Positions 44,178 to 53,975 of a stretch of DNA of 64,000 nt are shown piece after piece; within the stretch, counting starts at the first letter, position 1; each line of letters opens with the position of its first letter. The DNA comes from Pseudomonas sp. R84 (GTDB lineage: Bacteria > Pseudomonadota > Gammaproteobacteria > Pseudomonadales > Pseudomonadaceae). Under the pieces are notes generated by a model. The model had not been told where the DNA came from, made no database searches, and saw nothing but the letters and a program-made list of their open reading frames with translations. The position numbers and the translations under genes are program-made. Location of the stretch: positions 4,205,501-4,269,500 of the forward strand of contig NZ_CP019426.1 of NCBI RefSeq assembly GCF_009834515.1, written 5' to 3'.

Positions 44178-45104
44178 TCAGGGGCTGGCGATAAAACCGC
44201 GTCGGCCCTGCAAGCCACCGGTATGAATGACGATCAGCCGCGTGCCGGATGTGAACTTGCCTGCCTCGACCTGCTGTTTGAGCGCCAGCAACGCTTTGCC
44301 GGTGTACAGCGGCTCCAGAGGAATGCCGCTGGTCTGCTCGGTTTGTTCGATGAATTCAAGCAACGTCGGATCAACCTTGGCAAAACCGCCACGGCTGGCG
44401 TCGATCAGCTCATAGTCGGCAGTGGCCAGTCCGGCTTCCTGAACAATCGACTCGACCTGCGTCGCCACGCCGTGATCCTCTGGTACCGCCAACGCGCCAT
44501 AGACCGGATGCGCACCGGCCTCGGCGAGAACCAGCCCGGCGAGTGTCGTTCCGGTGCCACAAGCCAGCCACCATCCGTGATAGTCGCTCCAACCGAGCGT
44601 GGGCAATTGCGCTTGCACCTGTTCCTTGATCGCGGCACAGCCGAGCGCACCCGGTAAACCACCACCGCCCTCGGGCACGGCATGCAGTTGCGGATACAAC
44701 TCGTGCCATGGCTCCCAGAACCCCGGCTCGTTTCGCGCGCGATAACCGCCATAACCCAACCAGTGCAATTGCATGCCGAACGCCTGCAGATCCCGCACCG
44801 TCGGTGTGTCCAGCGCATGTCCGCGCAACAGGCCCACGGTTTTGAACCCCAACCGTTTCCCCGCTGCCGCCAACGCGTGCAGATGATTGGAATGCGCACC
44901 GCCGAGGCTGATGATGCCTTCGGCACCCGCACGATCGGCGGCTTTGAGGTGTTCGACGAGTTTGAACCATTTGTTGCCACTGATCAGCGGGTCGATCTGA
45001 TCGAGGCGCAGGATGGCGACTTCAATACCGGCGGCGGTCAGCCAGTCCAGATGGAGGTATTCGAGGGGGGCCTGGGGTAGCCAATCGGAGGGAGACAAAA
45101 GCAT
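44178..45104 (-). CDS. PLP-dependent D-cysteine desulfhydrase/ACC deaminase family protein
   Basis: A 308-residue fold-type II PLP enzyme. The Schiff-base lysine is in PLISGNKWFKLVEHL (~residue 45), followed by SLGGAHSNHLHALAAAGKR and the PLP-phosphate glycine loop ACGTGTTLAGLVL. The two positions that separate true ACC deaminase (Glu and Leu, in YEG and HLGG contexts) from D-cysteine desulfhydrase are threonine here (LEPLYTGKA and IHTGG), so ACC deaminase activity is unlikely. It may detoxify D-cysteine to pyruvate, ammonia and sulfide. Confidence 0.88.
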   Translation of the reverse strand: MLLSPSDWLPQAPLEYLHLDWLTAAGIEVAILRLDQIDPLISGNKWFKLVEHLKAADRAGAEGIISLGGAHSNHLHALAAAGKRLGFKTVGLLRGHALDTPTVRDLQAFGMQLHWLGYGGYRARNEPGFWEPWHELYPQLHAVPEGGGGLPGALGCAAIKEQVQAQLPTLGWSDYHGWWLACGTGTTLAGLVLAEAGAHPVYGALAVPEDHGVATQVESIVQEAGLATADYELIDASRGGFAKVDPTLLEFIEQTEQTSGIPLEPLYTGKALLALKQQVEAGKFTSGTRLIVIHTGGLQGRRGFIASP

Positions 45105-45156
45105 GGGCGGCGATTCGATCTGGACAGAGCCAGCATTCTAGTCGCTCACAAGCCGC

Positions 45157-45313
45157 CATCGCGAGCAGGCTCACTCCTACATTGGTTTGTGGTGCTCACC
45201 GAATCTGTGAACAACACAACCCTTGTGGGAGCGAGCCTGCTCGCGAAGGCGTCGTGTCAGTCGACATGTGTATTGGCTGACACTGCGCTTTCGCGAGCAG
45301 GCTCGCTCCCACA
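45157..45313. repeat. Single REP (GAGTGAG type) plus REPIN
   Basis: A lone right-hand GAGTGAG-type REP at 45157-45181 is followed by a complete GAGCGAG-type REPIN (arms 45224-45247 and 45290-45313). They fill the gap between two genes on the reverse strand. Confidence 0.88.
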
Positions 45314-45329
45314 GGTTAAGCGGCGTTTT

Positions 45330-47390
<2,061 letters not shown>

Positions 47391-47577
47391 TCACGGAAAA
47401 GTTGCGGGCGCTCTGCGGCCCCCGTCAGTCATGTGCCACAGACTAAGAGTCGCATCGCTGTCACTCAATGACCGTAACTGACAACTTATTGATCCAAATG
47501 CGCAGTGCCCCTTGGCAACCCGGTCCATGGGCCCTACCCTAGTCGCCATACCCTGTACCCGGTAGTTGTTGGTTTTC

Positions 47578-48708
47578 ATGCGCAAACTTTTGTACCTGTT
47601 CTTTTCCATGGCCCTCGTCGCCGCCCTGACCACCTACGCCATGTGGGCGGCGGACCGGCCGGCGGGGCATTACCTGTCAGACTTACGTATAAACGTGGCA
47701 GTTGATCAGGGCACGCCCGGCGACCGTGGCAATCTGCTGGGCATCCAGCCCGAACTGTTCCCCACTGACTATCAAAGCCCCGAACGCTTGCACCGCAAAC
47801 TCGCGGCGTATTTGCAGCAGGCCCAGGATCAAGGTCTGCTGAGTGAGAAAACCGTGGTGGTGTTGCCAGAGAACGTCGGCACCTGGTTGCTGCTCAGCGG
47901 CGAGAAAGACGAGTTGTACCAGGCGCCGTCCCTCGCCGAGGCGATGAACTGGCTGGCGGCGAGCAATCCGTTGTTGTTCGCCCGTGCCTGGCTCAGCGCC
48001 AACGGCAGCGACCGCCTCAACGACGCGTACCTGCGCATGAAATCCAAGGCGATGGCCAAGGATTACCAGACACTGTTCGGTGGTCTGGCCAAGGAGTTTC
48101 ACGTGACGCTGGTGGCCGGCTCAATCGTGCTGCCGGAGCCGAGCATCCGCGATGGCCAACTCAAACCCGGCAGCGGTGCGCTGTTCAACAGCAGCGTGGT
48201 GTTTGGCCGTGACGGCGTGCCGCTTGGCCAGCCGCAGCGGCAGATGCACCCGGTGTTTGATCAGCGTGAAGTGATCGAAGGCGCGGATAAACACCAGATC
48301 AACGTGGTCGACACCCCGGCCGGACGCCTCGGCGTGCTGATTGGCAGTGACAGTTGGTATCCGGACAACTACCGCACACTCGACGAGCAAGACGCCCAAT
48401 TGGTCGCGGTGCCGGCGCAAGTGTTCGGCCAGGGTGCGTGGAATCAACCGTGGCGCGGCTATAAAGGTTCAAGTACACCGGGCTCGATCAGCCTCAAACC
48501 CGGTGAAGTCACCGAAGGACAGGCCTGGCATCGGCTGACGCTGACTGCACAACCGCCGAGCAGTCGAGCGATTGCCGGCGTCAGTGTGTTCTTGCGCGGG
48601 CAGTTCTGGGACAAGGCCAGTTCCGGTCAGAGTTTCCTCAGCAGCAACGGTCAGCAGTTCGCCGATGGCGAGGCCCGTGGCGCGCGTTTGCTGAACATCT
48701 GGTTGTAA
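47578..48708 (+). CDS. Nitrilase-fold protein lacking catalytic residues, membrane-anchored
   Basis: A 376-residue protein with an N-terminal signal/anchor (LYLFFSMALVAALTTYAMW) and a carbon-nitrogen hydrolase fold. The catalytic glutamate is present (VVVLPENVG, E98). The lysine of the usual RKxHL is Gln (PQRQMHPVF, Q222), and the nucleophile cysteine of the usual GVLICYD is Gly (GVLIGSDSWYP, G256). It is thus likely a pseudoenzyme with a binding role in the envelope. The AraC gene follows after 3 bases, so the two are co-transcribed. In P. aeruginosa a similar gene order (fadH1, unknown gene, AraC) exists, by recollection. Confidence 0.82.
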   Translation: MRKLLYLFFSMALVAALTTYAMWAADRPAGHYLSDLRINVAVDQGTPGDRGNLLGIQPELFPTDYQSPERLHRKLAAYLQQAQDQGLLSEKTVVVLPENVGTWLLLSGEKDELYQAPSLAEAMNWLAASNPLLFARAWLSANGSDRLNDAYLRMKSKAMAKDYQTLFGGLAKEFHVTLVAGSIVLPEPSIRDGQLKPGSGALFNSSVVFGRDGVPLGQPQRQMHPVFDQREVIEGADKHQINVVDTPAGRLGVLIGSDSWYPDNYRTLDEQDAQLVAVPAQVFGQGAWNQPWRGYKGSSTPGSISLKPGEVTEGQAWHRLTLTAQPPSSRAIAGVSVFLRGQFWDKASSGQSFLSSNGQQFADGEARGARLLNIWL

Positions 48709-48711
48709 GCC

Positions 48712-49752
48712 ATGAAGCCGCTGCCGATGCGCCTTGGGGATTTGTCGGTGGGCTTTGTGCACAGCCTCGCCGATGCGGTGCGCAGTCATGCCGCCGATCC
48801 GCAGCCACTGCTGGAGCAATATGGCCTGGACGCTGCACGGTTGGCTGAGGCCGGGGCACGCTTGTCGATTCCGCGCTACATGCGTCTGGGCCACGCGGCG
48901 ATTCAGTTGACCGGCAATTCGGCGCTGGGCTTGCGCATGGGCCAGCTCAGCCGCCTGAGCCAGGCCGGGCTGGCCGGTGTCACTGCAGCACAAGCGCCGA
49001 CCGTGCGCGAAGCCGCGCGCTGTCTGATCCGTTTCGAGGCGCTGTACGGCTCCAACTACCGTGGCCAGTCCAGTTTTCACGAAGATGCCAATGGCGCGTG
49101 GCTGCGGTTCTATTCGATCAGCCCGTACAACGCCTATAACCGCTTCGTCGTGGACTCGATCATCGCCGGGTGGCTGCATCAGCTCTCCAGTGTCAGCCGC
49201 GAGCCGTTGCGCGCCGAACGCATCGATATCGAATTCGAAGCGCCGGATTACCGTGAGGCTTACAGCGTACTGGGGGATTGCCCGATCCAGTTCGGCGCCG
49301 AACGCAATCAGCTGCGCCTGAACCTCGACAGCCTCGCACAGCGTAATCCCGAGCATTGCCCGAGTACCTGGCGGCATCTGCTGCAACTGTGTGAACGGGA
49401 GCTGGAACAATTGACCCGAACCCGCAGCCTGCGTGAACGCATCACTCAGCTGTTGGGGCCGTTGCTCAATGGTGGCCGGGAACCCGACCTGGAAGAAGTG
49501 GCGGCACGTCTGAAGCTGCCGACCTGGACGTTGCGGCGCAAACTGGCCGAGGAAGGCACGCAATTTCGCGCGATCCTCAACGACACGCGTCGGGACTTGG
49601 CGATGACCTACATCCGCGATACTGAACTGGCCTTCGGCGAAATCGCCTACTTGCTGGGCTTTGCTTCAGCCGAAGCGTTCCAGCGAGCCTTCAAACGCTG
49701 GAGCGGTCAGACGCCCGGCGAATTCCGTCGCAGCCATCGTAAATCCGCCTGA
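48712..49752 (+). CDS. AraC-family transcriptional regulator
   Basis: A 346-residue regulator of the OruR/ArgR-like branch. The N-terminal ~200 residues form the ligand-binding arabinose-operon-type domain (SIPRYMRLGHAAIQLTG, GLRMGQLSRLSQAGLAG). The C-terminal two helix-turn-helices span ~265-340 (LEEVAARLKLPTWTLRRKL; FGEIAYLLGFASAEAFQRAF and WSGQTPGEFRR). It follows the nitrilase-fold gene by 3 bases and probably controls it and the divergent fadH, in response to a fatty-acid-related signal. Confidence 0.9.
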   Translation: MKPLPMRLGDLSVGFVHSLADAVRSHAADPQPLLEQYGLDAARLAEAGARLSIPRYMRLGHAAIQLTGNSALGLRMGQLSRLSQAGLAGVTAAQAPTVREAARCLIRFEALYGSNYRGQSSFHEDANGAWLRFYSISPYNAYNRFVVDSIIAGWLHQLSSVSREPLRAERIDIEFEAPDYREAYSVLGDCPIQFGAERNQLRLNLDSLAQRNPEHCPSTWRHLLQLCERELEQLTRTRSLRERITQLLGPLLNGGREPDLEEVAARLKLPTWTLRRKLAEEGTQFRAILNDTRRDLAMTYIRDTELAFGEIAYLLGFASAEAFQRAFKRWSGQTPGEFRRSHRKSA

Positions 49753-49755
49753 CGC

Positions 49756-49842
49756 TTACAGCTCGGTGGCGTCTTCGGCGGGCTCCAGAGGATCCAGCTC
49801 AAAGGCGTGGTATTCGAGCAGCTCTTCTTGATATTCATCCAT
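49756..49842 (-). CDS. 28-residue acidic microprotein
   Basis: Reverse-strand reading frame from ATG 49842 to TAA: MDEYQEELLEYHAFELDPLE then eight more residues ending ATEL. An unusually purine-rich site, GGGGGA, lies 7 bases upstream. About 40 percent of the residues are Asp or Glu and there is no basic residue other than one His. I recall near-identical short proteins annotated in other Pseudomonas genomes, which suggests a real conserved gene. Function unknown; it lies 3' of and convergent with the AraC gene. Confidence 0.7.
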   Translation of the reverse strand: MDEYQEELLEYHAFELDPLEPAEDATEL

Positions 49843-50138
49843 CGCGTAATCCCCCTGCTGCTCTCTTGAATGGGCCTGAGCAAATGCCCAGTGCCTCGAG
49901 CTTAACGTGCTCGTGTGAAGGAAAAGTGAAACCCGGCCTTCATGAATAAAACGTAGCAGACGGTCAGGAATTTATCGCGGGACTTTTGTCCGGGGAATGT
50001 AACGAAATTTGAGGCAACCCATAAACCACTGTGGGAGCGAGCCGGCTCGCGAAGGCGTCGGACCATTCAGCACACAGGTGACTGAAAGTCCGTCTTCGCG
50101 AGCAGGCTCGCTCCCACAGGGGCGGCGTTGAGGCTGGT
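49843..50138. repeat. Intergenic region with REPIN (50029-50119)
   Basis: The REPIN has 26-base arms, CTGTGGGAGCGAGCCGGCTC at 50029-50048 onward and CTTCGCGAGCAGGCTCGC at 50094 onward, one central mismatch. The rest (49843-50028) should hold the microprotein's promoter; nothing else is visible. Confidence 0.8.
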
Positions 50139-50993
50139 TTACTGGCCGGACGCTGGCATCGCCGGAATCGGCTCGGATGGCGGCGGGATGTCCGGATTGG
50201 CCGGTGGCGTGATGGTTTCGGTCGCGGGTGCAGGTTCTGCGCTCGGCGCCGGGGTGATCGGCGCGGCCTCTGCCGGTGGAGCGACCGGTTCCGACGTTAC
50301 TGGCGCGGTCTCGGCAGGTGCTGGCGCCGGTTCTGCAGCCGGGGCCGGCGTTGCTGCAGGTTCGGCCGCCGGAGTCGGCGTTGGCGCCAGCGCTGCCGGC
50401 GCAGCCTTCACCTCAGGCACACCCAGGTCAGCTTTCGGTTTCTCTTCGATATGCGCGGCTTTCTTCGCATCTGCCGGCAGGAACTGCTCGACCAGGGTAA
50501 AGAAACGCTCATAGAACTTCTGCGCGGTCACCGTCTCGCTGGCCACCTTGACCATCGAATCGTCCGACGAGCCGATCGGCATCGACACCGAACCCAATAC
50601 ACCCACGCCGAGGCTGGCCGAGTTGTTGGTCTTCTTCAGCGCGTAACGATCCTGCAAGGCGTTGGCAAACATCGTCGCATGGTGCCCGGCGCTGCCGTCA
50701 TCGGCGCAAACCACGTTGAAGCTGATCTCCATGTGGGTGTCGCCGGTTTGCTGGAAACTCTTGTGGCCGCTGACCAGTTTCGGGTCGCTGCTGGTAATGA
50801 TGTAGCCTTGGCTGAGCAACGCACGGCGAGCCGCTTCGCAACTGACCGAGTCGGTCACCGGGTAATTGCGCGAAAACGTACCGGAGTCATCGAAGTTCTC
50901 ATGCTCATACATCGGCTTGTCTTTCGAACAGCCGGCAACAGCGGTCAACAACAGCGCCAACCCGACTACACGCATGGGAGTGGAAATCAACAT
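50139..50993 (-). CDS. DUF2242-family lipoprotein with Pro/Ala-rich tail
   Basis: A 284-residue lipoprotein: signal peptide with lipobox LTAVAGC (Cys ~22). The folded part (residues ~25-175; MYEHENFDDSGTFSRNYP) resembles the DUF2242 family of pseudomonad and beta-proteobacterial lipoproteins. From about residue 190 the sequence is a low-complexity tail of Pro-Ala-Glu-Thr repeats (PAPAAEPAPAPAETAPV), probably a periplasmic spacer or cell-wall-spanning linker. ATG 50993 follows CAGGA. Role unknown. Confidence 0.82.
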   Translation of the reverse strand: MLISTPMRVVGLALLLTAVAGCSKDKPMYEHENFDDSGTFSRNYPVTDSVSCEAARRALLSQGYIITSSDPKLVSGHKSFQQTGDTHMEISFNVVCADDGSAGHHATMFANALQDRYALKKTNNSASLGVGVLGSVSMPIGSSDDSMVKVASETVTAQKFYERFFTLVEQFLPADAKKAAHIEEKPKADLGVPEVKAAPAALAPTPTPAAEPAATPAPAAEPAPAPAETAPVTSEPVAPPAEAAPITPAPSAEPAPATETITPPANPDIPPPSEPIPAMPASGQ

Positions 50994-51085
50994 TGAACAT
51001 CCTGAGAGAAAACAGTCCGGGGCGTATTGTGCAACAGATCGCTGCCGCGCTGCGCATGGATTAGTGTCTTAAAGCAGTTACAACT

Positions 51086-51985
51086 CTATCGACCGTCAGT
51101 TGCGGGAAAAAGTCGCAACGCCAGATGATCGATGAACACCCGCAATTTCGCCGTGGCGTGACGACTCGATGGCCATAGGACCCAGAACTGACCGGTGTGT
51201 TCAAGATGTGTATCAAGCACGCGACGCAAGCGGCCTTGCGCCTCGGCCTCACGGGTCATGAAATCCGGCAGACAGGCAATGCCCATGCCGGCCAGCGCCG
51301 CGTGGCTTACCGCCTCAATCGACGTACTGACCAACCGCGTCGGCAACGTCGGCTCTGCGGCACTCTCCGCGCGAATCAGCGGCCAGGTTTCCAGTTTGCC
51401 GGTGGCATGAAACGTATGCCGAAGGCACGCATGATCCGCCAGATCGGCGGGCGTCTGCGGCACACCGCGTTGCGCCAGATAAGCCGGACTGGCTACCAGC
51501 ACCATGTGAAACTCGCCCAACGCTCGCGCCATCAGTCGCGAATCCCGTGGCTTGCCGGTGCGGATCACCGCGTCGAAACCTTCTTCAACCACGTCGACCA
51601 TGCGATCGGTCAAATCCAGATCCAGCTCGATCTGCGGGTACAAGGCCATGAACTCGTTCATGACCGGCATCACCAGGCCATGCACCTGCGGCAGACTGAT
51701 ACGCAACTTACCATGGGGTTTCGCAGCCGCGTCACATAACTCGAACTCTGCCGCCTCGACCTCCGCGAGAATTTTGCGACAGCGCTCCAGAAACAGCGCC
51801 CCTTCACTGGTCAGCGTGACACTGCGAGTGGTGCGCTGAAACAGGCGCACGCCGAGTCGCGCTTCCAGCCGCGCAATACTTTTGCCCACCGCCGACGATG
51901 ACACCCCTTGCAGTCGGCCAGCCTCAGTGAAACTGCGCGTCTCGGCCACCTGCACAAACACCGAAATACTGCCAAGGCTATCCAT
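51086..51985 (-). CDS. LysR-family transcriptional regulator
   Basis: A 299-residue LysR protein of the CrgA-like group: MDSLGSISVFVQVAETRSFT, SSSAVGKSIARLEARLGVRLF in the DNA-binding domain, and LSLPQVHG-type start of the effector domain. Divergent from an MFS transporter gene with about 120 bases between starts, the usual arrangement for a regulator of an efflux pump. Confidence 0.93.
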   Translation of the reverse strand: MDSLGSISVFVQVAETRSFTEAGRLQGVSSSAVGKSIARLEARLGVRLFQRTTRSVTLTSEGALFLERCRKILAEVEAAEFELCDAAAKPHGKLRISLPQVHGLVMPVMNEFMALYPQIELDLDLTDRMVDVVEEGFDAVIRTGKPRDSRLMARALGEFHMVLVASPAYLAQRGVPQTPADLADHACLRHTFHATGKLETWPLIRAESAAEPTLPTRLVSTSIEAVSHAALAGMGIACLPDFMTREAEAQGRLRRVLDTHLEHTGQFWVLWPSSRHATAKLRVFIDHLALRLFPATDGR

Positions 51986-52103
51986 ACCAACCTCCCATTG
52001 CTGACATCCGTGTCCGATATGTTCGGAACCTTAACCCGTTTTTCACCGATGTGCAGCGCCATATCCTGTGCTCTTCGTCAACATTGCACATGGATGCCGG
52101 CTC

Positions 52104-53309
52104 ATGAATGACACACAACTCAGTTGCCTCACAGTTGAACACCCCGTCTCTCACCGCGAACAGTTACCCCTCGGTGCGCTGCTGGCACTGGCCACCGCCG
52201 GATTCATTACGGTCATGACCGAAGCCATGCCCGCCGGCCTGTTACCGCAGATGAGCAGCGGCCTGAATGTGTCCCAGGCACTGATCGGGCAATTGGTCAC
52301 GCTGTATGCGATCGGCTCGATCCTCGCGGCGATACCGCTGACAATCGCCACTCGAGGCTGGCGACGCCGACCGCTGTTGCTTTCCGCTATCGGCGGCTTT
52401 GCCATCGCCAACAGCATCACCGCCCTGTCGGAGTGGTACTGGCTCACCCTGATCGCACGCTTTATCGCCGGGATATTTGCTGGTTTGCTTTGGGCTCTGC
52501 TGGCGGGATACGCAAGCCGTATGGTCGCCCCGCACCTGCAGGGCCGCGCCATCACCGTAGCCATGCTCGGCGCGCCACTGGCGCTGTCGCTGGGAATACC
52601 CGCAGGCACCCTGCTCGGCACCCTGGTCGGCTGGCGCCTGAGCTTCGCCATCATGACCGCGCTGACCGTTGTGCTGGTGATCTGGGTACGCTGGCAAGTA
52701 CCAGACTTCGCCGGTGAACGCGTGGGAAAACGCATACCACTGCGTCAGGTGTTTACCTTGCCTGGCGTGCGATCGGTATTGTTCGTCACCCTCACCTACG
52801 TCATTGCGCACAACTTGCTGTACACCTACATCGCGCCGTTCCTGCAGCCTTCCGGACTTGATGCCAACGTCGACCGCGTGCTGCTGGTATTCGGCCTCGC
52901 TTCAGTGCTGAGCCTGTGGATCGTCGGCAGCCTGATTGACCGCTGGCTGCGCGAACTGGTGTTGATCAGTGCCGGACTGTTCCTGCTGTCCGCAATAGCA
53001 CTGGGCCTGTGGCGCGAATCGCCGAGCGTGGTGTACATCGCCACCGCTGTGTGGGGACTCGCGTTTGGTGCAATGCCATCGCTGCTGCAAACCGCCTCGG
53101 CGAAAACCGCGAAAGAGGCTGCCGATACGGCGCAATCGATGTTGGTTACGCTGTGGAATGTCGGGATTGCAGGTGGTGGATTGGTGGGAGGTTTGTTGCT
53201 GGGGAACCTTGGGGTGGGAGCTTTTCCGTGGATTGTTGCAGGATTGCTGGGACTGACCCTGTCAGTAGCGATCAAAGCTCGGAGACATGGTTTTCCAAGA
53301 GCCGAATGA
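52104..53309 (+). CDS. MFS efflux transporter (DHA1 type)
   Basis: A 401-residue protein with 12 predicted helices. TVMTEAMPAGLLPQMSSGL in helix 1 and ATRGWRRRPLLL in loop 2-3 match the DHA1 (sugar-efflux/AraJ/chloramphenicol-type) group. ATG 52104 is the first credible start; the ribosome site is weak. The divergent LysR probably regulates it. Substrate unknown. REP repeats follow. Confidence 0.88.
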   Translation: MNDTQLSCLTVEHPVSHREQLPLGALLALATAGFITVMTEAMPAGLLPQMSSGLNVSQALIGQLVTLYAIGSILAAIPLTIATRGWRRRPLLLSAIGGFAIANSITALSEWYWLTLIARFIAGIFAGLLWALLAGYASRMVAPHLQGRAITVAMLGAPLALSLGIPAGTLLGTLVGWRLSFAIMTALTVVLVIWVRWQVPDFAGERVGKRIPLRQVFTLPGVRSVLFVTLTYVIAHNLLYTYIAPFLQPSGLDANVDRVLLVFGLASVLSLWIVGSLIDRWLRELVLISAGLFLLSAIALGLWRESPSVVYIATAVWGLAFGAMPSLLQTASAKTAKEAADTAQSMLVTLWNVGIAGGGLVGGLLLGNLGVGAFPWIVAGLLGLTLSVAIKARRHGFPRAE

Positions 53310-53323
53310 GACCGGTCGATTGA

Positions 53324-53500
53324 CAGGCCGCCATCGCGAGCAGGCTCGCTCCCACAGTTGGATTGATTACATCAGATAGAAAATTGGTTGGCTTTCAGGC
53401 CGCCTTCGCGAGCAGGCTCGCTCCTACAGTTGGATTGAGTACATCTGACAGAAGGTTGGTCGGCTGTCAGGCCGCCTTCGCGAGAAGGCTCGCTCCCACG
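53324..53500. repeat. Tandem array of 72-base REP-containing units
   Basis: Units begin at 53324, 53396 and 53468, each starting CAGGCCGCC and carrying TCGCGAGCAGGCTCGCTCC then GTTGGATTGA and a shared tail. The period is exactly 72; the third unit is cut at about 53500. All REPs point the same way, unlike the paired REPINs elsewhere. Confidence 0.88.
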
Positions 53501-53510
53501 TTTTAATTTG

Positions 53511-53922
53511 TGTGCGGCCCACGCGGCAAAGCCGCCCCACTCAACAGGATGAGCGTTAGCTCGGCTGCAGCTCTTGATCTTGATCTGAAGGCCCGTCGGC
53601 AGGCTGAGTGGAGGGATTGATCCGGGGGTGGGAGCGCAGCGACCGTTCGACGAAGTCGAACACATCGAGAGGAGGTGCAGCGAAGCAAACCGTAGGCGAT
53701 GCCCCCCCGGATCAATCCCGGAGCGAAGGAACCCCGAGCCCCAGCGAGCGGGCCGAACGTCAGGGCAAGCCTTTTTGGTTACTTTTTCGGCGTCTGGAAA
53801 AAGTGACCCGCCGTAAGGGCGGAACCCTGATCAGCAACACCCGCAGCAACGGATATCCCCCCAAAACCCCAAGCACATGGTCGGCCCAAAGGCCGCCACG
53901 CCCCGGCGCCCAACGCCAAAAA
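53511..53922. repeat. Long structured Pseudomonas intergenic repeat, no credible gene
   Basis: About 400 bases including GGGATTGATCCGGGGG (53613-53628) and its perfect complement at 53704-53719, and further hairpins around 53780-53822. It looks like the dispersed intergenic repeat found in many pseudomonads, often mis-annotated as a small hypothetical protein. An open frame of 130 codons crosses it but has basic, low-complexity content and no ribosome site. Confidence 0.65.
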
Positions 53923-53923
53923 A

Positions 53924-53953
53924 AAAGCCCCGACCTATACAGGCCGGGGCTTT
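53924..53953. terminator. ppiD terminator
   Basis: AAAGCCCCG ... CGGGGCTTT stem; on the reverse strand it is followed by a run of Ts (the A run at 53918-53926), 22 bases past the ppiD stop. Confidence 0.88.
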
Positions 53954-53975
53954 CACATGACAACTCAATCAGACA

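Noticed and set aside
53324..53500. CRISPR-like regular spacing
   Set aside because: Only three units, spacers are also repeated, no cas genes; it is a REP tandem.
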